Shown here: positions 61,522 through 64,000 of the stretch, piece after piece
Layout: each line of letters starts with the position of its first letter
Numbering within the stretch: the first letter of the stretch is position 1
Source of the DNA: Brevibacillus choshinensis
GTDB taxonomy: Bacteria; Bacillota; Bacilli; Brevibacillales; Brevibacillaceae
Length of the DNA stretch: 64,000 nucleotides
NCBI RefSeq assembly: GCF_001420695.1
Contig: NZ_LJJB01000007.1
Location: 457,890-521,889 of the forward strand
Direction of reading: 5' to 3'
The notes under the pieces: generated by a model
The model's database searches: none
What the model saw: the letters and a program-made list of their open reading frames with translations, nothing else
Told to the model about the DNA's origin: nothing
Position numbers and translations under genes: made by a program

Positions 61522-64000
61522 ATGAGAAAACGAGTTTTCAGCTTAGGGTTGGCGTTGGTTTTGCTTCCCGCGACAACAGTGAACATTTCTCAGGTAAGAG
61601 CAGATTCCGAGGTTGATTCCTCTGCTTTTTACAATCAGGTTATGCAAGATTTACGAGGGACGGAGTGGCAGTCCTATACAGGAAGGTTGTCTGTCGCGAT
61701 ACAAAATGAGGTGCGGGCTTCTGCTGATGAGTGGTCACGTGCTAGTGATTCGTTTCTAGGGGAACAGGTGTCGTCAGCCTCGACTTCGACGCTGGATATG
61801 ATCGAGGCTCCCAAAGCGTGGGAGGAGATTGGCGTGAAAGGCGAGGGCATGCTAGTTTCCGTAGTGGATACCGGGGTGAATCCAAAACATCCGGATATGC
61901 CTGCACCAAAGGAGAAGCGATTGGCTCAGCAAAAATCAGGCTCCACGCAAAAAGTGATTCCGGGCTTTAACTGGGCCGACCGCAATCAAGTAACCGTAGA
62001 TGTAGGAGAGTCTCAGCATGGCGTGCATGTCTCGGGGATCATTGCAGCCAATGGAAAAATGAAAGGTGTTGCGCCAGAGGCACAAATCATGAGCCAAAAG
62101 GTCTTCTCGAACTATCAGGGAGAAGTACCTGGTCTAAGCGAGTCAATCTTGTTTGCGATTAACGATTCCGTCACCAAAAAAGCGGATGTCATTAATTTGA
62201 GCCTCGGCTCCTCAGCAGGATACGTGGACGAGTCGAATACGGAGCAGTATGCTGTCAAACGGGCGGTGGACAACGGTGTTATTGTGGTAGCCGCTGCGGG
62301 AAACGATGCTTACTTCGGTAGTAACAAGGTACGGGAGAAGAACCCCGATGTGTCCATGATTGGTTCTCCCGGTCTGACGCCAGATGCACTATCCGTAGCT
62401 TCCGTCAATGCGACGACACTGGCGGGTTACAGCTTTGGAGTGCAAGGCGTATCGGGGCTAGAGCGTGTCGTTTACCTGCACGGACATGTAGGGAGCGGTG
62501 CGGCGATTACACCAGTCTCTGAGTTGTTAAAGCCTTATCAGCTGGTTTATATGGGCAAAGGGAAGAAAGAGGACTACAATGTTTCCGTCAAAGGGAAGGT
62601 CGTGCTGTTGGAGCGAGGGGACATCTCGTTTGATGATAAGCTGCGACTCGCCAAGGAAGCCGGGGCTGTTGGAGCAGTCATCTACAATAATGAGACAGGT
62701 CCACTCCTGATCAGTGCGGAGCATTTGAAGCAGATTCCTGCTGTTTCTATTTTAAAGCAGATGGGCGAGCAGCTAGCCCAGGCTTTGAAAAAAGGAAAGA
62801 AAGTGACGATTACCTTTGATGGACAGTATGGGCAAAATCCTATGCCGTACCCGGATGGAGGAACGATGTCCGCGTTTTCCTCCTGGGGTCCGACGCCTGA
62901 TCTGCAATTCAAGCCTGAGATTGCAGCTCCAGGCGGCGGCATTTTATCAACCGTTCGCGAGTCTGAGTATGCCGTGAAAAGCGGAACCTCCATGGCTACT
63001 CCACACGTGGCTGGAGGCATGGCCCTCTTAAAAGAGGCGTATCAAAAGCAAGGACGTGGACTGCAAGGCAGGGTGCTGGTCGAGACATTGAAGGCAGCAG
63101 CCATGAACACAGCGGAGCCTATCATTGACCCGCAGCAGGCTGTCTCGGTACTTGCTGAAAAAGCAAAGAAAAAAATGCCGTATAGCCCTCGTGTGCAAGG
63201 GGCTGGACTGATGCAGATTGTAAAAGCCATCCAGACGCCTGTCATCGTCGTAGATCGCAAGGGTAAAGCAGGTGTCTCACTTGGAGAGGTCGGAGAGAAA
63301 ACCGAGTTTTCCTTGTTCGTGGACAACAAATTTGGGAAAAAACCCATTACGTATACGGTTCAGGACGAGTTTGGCGTGCTGACAGACTTGCGCAGAAATG
63401 GTGTGAACCTGCTGACAGAGACGAACATCGAGGGTGCCGGGCTGCAGTTTTCCAAGCAACAGGTCACGGTTGCTCCTGGAACCAAGGCAGAGGTAAAGGT
63501 GACACTAACCATCCCGAAGGAAGCCCAACGAAATCAATTTGTGGAGGGTTTCATCGCCTTCCAGCCTGATGAAAAAGAGCTTCCGAAGCTGCGTGTTCCT
63601 TATTACGGTTTTTATGGCGAATGGGATGAACCACGTGTGATGGATGAGCCGATGTGGGACGCAGGCAGTCAGGAAAAGCGTACGGGTATCAAAACGACCT
63701 GGTTCCACGACAAGCAAAATGACAAGTGGAAATACCGGGATTATCTCGGTGTAACAGGCGTAGGAGAAGACGGAACGGTTCAGATCGATCCGACCAAGAT
63801 CGCCTTTTCCCCGAACGGAGATGGACACTTTGATACGGCAGCACCTTCCATTACGTTTCTGCGTAATGCCCGTCAGGTTGTCGTGGACGTCACCGATTCA
63901 TCAGGCAAGCTGATCCGTTCTTTGACGCGAGTGGATCGAATCAGCAAATTCGATCAGTCCAAGCTAGGGACACCCTACTATTACACGGAACGGGAAGAAT
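61522..64000 (+). CDS. Large secreted subtilase (S8, Vpr/lactocepin-like) with PA domain, 3' partial
   Basis: The frame is open to the window's end, giving 826 residues so far. A signal peptide (KRVFSLGLALVLLPATTV, likely cut after VRA) is followed by a short propeptide. The S8 catalytic triad is Asp116 (VVDTGV), His166 (QHGVHVSG) and Ser490 (SGTSMATPHVAG), with oxyanion Asn261 (AAAGND). A protease-associated domain is inserted at about residues 318-434. After the catalytic domain come an Fn3-like region (about 570-700) and a later FSPNGDGHFDT Ig-like repeat start. It is an extracellular protease, divergent from marR. Confidence 0.93.
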   Translation, partial: MRKRVFSLGLALVLLPATTVNISQVRADSEVDSSAFYNQVMQDLRGTEWQSYTGRLSVAIQNEVRASADEWSRASDSFLGEQVSSASTSTLDMIEAPKAWEEIGVKGEGMLVSVVDTGVNPKHPDMPAPKEKRLAQQKSGSTQKVIPGFNWADRNQVTVDVGESQHGVHVSGIIAANGKMKGVAPEAQIMSQKVFSNYQGEVPGLSESILFAINDSVTKKADVINLSLGSSAGYVDESNTEQYAVKRAVDNGVIVVAAAGNDAYFGSNKVREKNPDVSMIGSPGLTPDALSVASVNATTLAGYSFGVQGVSGLERVVYLHGHVGSGAAITPVSELLKPYQLVYMGKGKKEDYNVSVKGKVVLLERGDISFDDKLRLAKEAGAVGAVIYNNETGPLLISAEHLKQIPAVSILKQMGEQLAQALKKGKKVTITFDGQYGQNPMPYPDGGTMSAFSSWGPTPDLQFKPEIAAPGGGILSTVRESEYAVKSGTSMATPHVAGGMALLKEAYQKQGRGLQGRVLVETLKAAAMNTAEPIIDPQQAVSVLAEKAKKKMPYSPRVQGAGLMQIVKAIQTPVIVVDRKGKAGVSLGEVGEKTEFSLFVDNKFGKKPITYTVQDEFGVLTDLRRNGVNLLTETNIEGAGLQFSKQQVTVAPGTKAEVKVTLTIPKEAQRNQFVEGFIAFQPDEKELPKLRVPYYGFYGEWDEPRVMDEPMWDAGSQEKRTGIKTTWFHDKQNDKWKYRDYLGVTGVGEDGTVQIDPTKIAFSPNGDGHFDTAAPSITFLRNARQVVVDVTDSSGKLIRSLTRVDRISKFDQSKLGTPYYYTEREE

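Overview
The window looks like chromosomal DNA of a spore-forming, surface-layer-bearing member of the Bacillales, most likely Brevibacillus. I infer this from the germinant-receptor operon, sspI with a sigma-G-type promoter, a csaB wall-polymer pyruvyl transferase, T-box and lysine-riboswitch leaders, GGAGG ribosome binding sites, and a gene order that follows the known Bacillus backbone (sspI, ysgA, pheST, zapA, mutS2, yshE, lcfA, fadR, fadB, etfBA, trxA, uvrC, lysC, yslB, sdhCAB). I see no phage, CRISPR array, insertion sequence, rRNA or tRNA.

Layout. 1-5 kb: a ger operon (A-B-C-B) and sspI. 5-17 kb: a Ktr potassium gate, a SpoU-type methyltransferase, a DUF2225 protein, the T-box-controlled pheST operon, zapA, larE-larB (nickel-pincer cofactor steps), a YvlD-type membrane protein, mutS2, a DUF350 protein, a [2Fe-2S] ferredoxin and a small membrane protein. 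17-38 kb: an accessory block rich in surface-polymer functions: nucleotide-sugar dehydrogenase, two GT4 glycosyltransferases, an O-antigen-ligase-like protein with an FG-GAP membrane protein and a lipoprotein, two lipid-linked-sugar flippases around a CapK/PaaK-like ligase, csaB with a methyltransferase, and an LCP transferase. Cold-shock, thioredoxin-like, DppA, PrmA-like, thiolase and MFS genes lie in or beside it. 39-45 kb: the fatty-acid degradation block fadD-fadR-fadB-etfB-etfA with palindromic operators, then trxA. 45-51 kb: the livKHMGF branched-chain amino-acid ABC transporter. 51-59 kb: uvrC (apparently a CTG start), lysine-riboswitch-controlled lysC with an internal beta-subunit start, yslB and sdhCAB. 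59-64 kb: a marR-DHA2 efflux pair and the start of a large secreted subtilase that runs off the window.

The most unusual signal is a dispersed repeat of about 133 bp (three full copies and two right-end fragments). Its terminal hairpins carry paired base changes between copies, and four of the five copies begin 3-6 bp after the T-tract of a Rho-independent terminator. Two full copies separate a riboswitch or T-box terminator from its gene. Other highlights are three tandem palindromes in the sdhCAB leader, a four-codon ORF abutting the lysC terminator, a terminator stem containing the ribosome binding site of the LCP gene, and several small genes (57, 55 and 39 codons).
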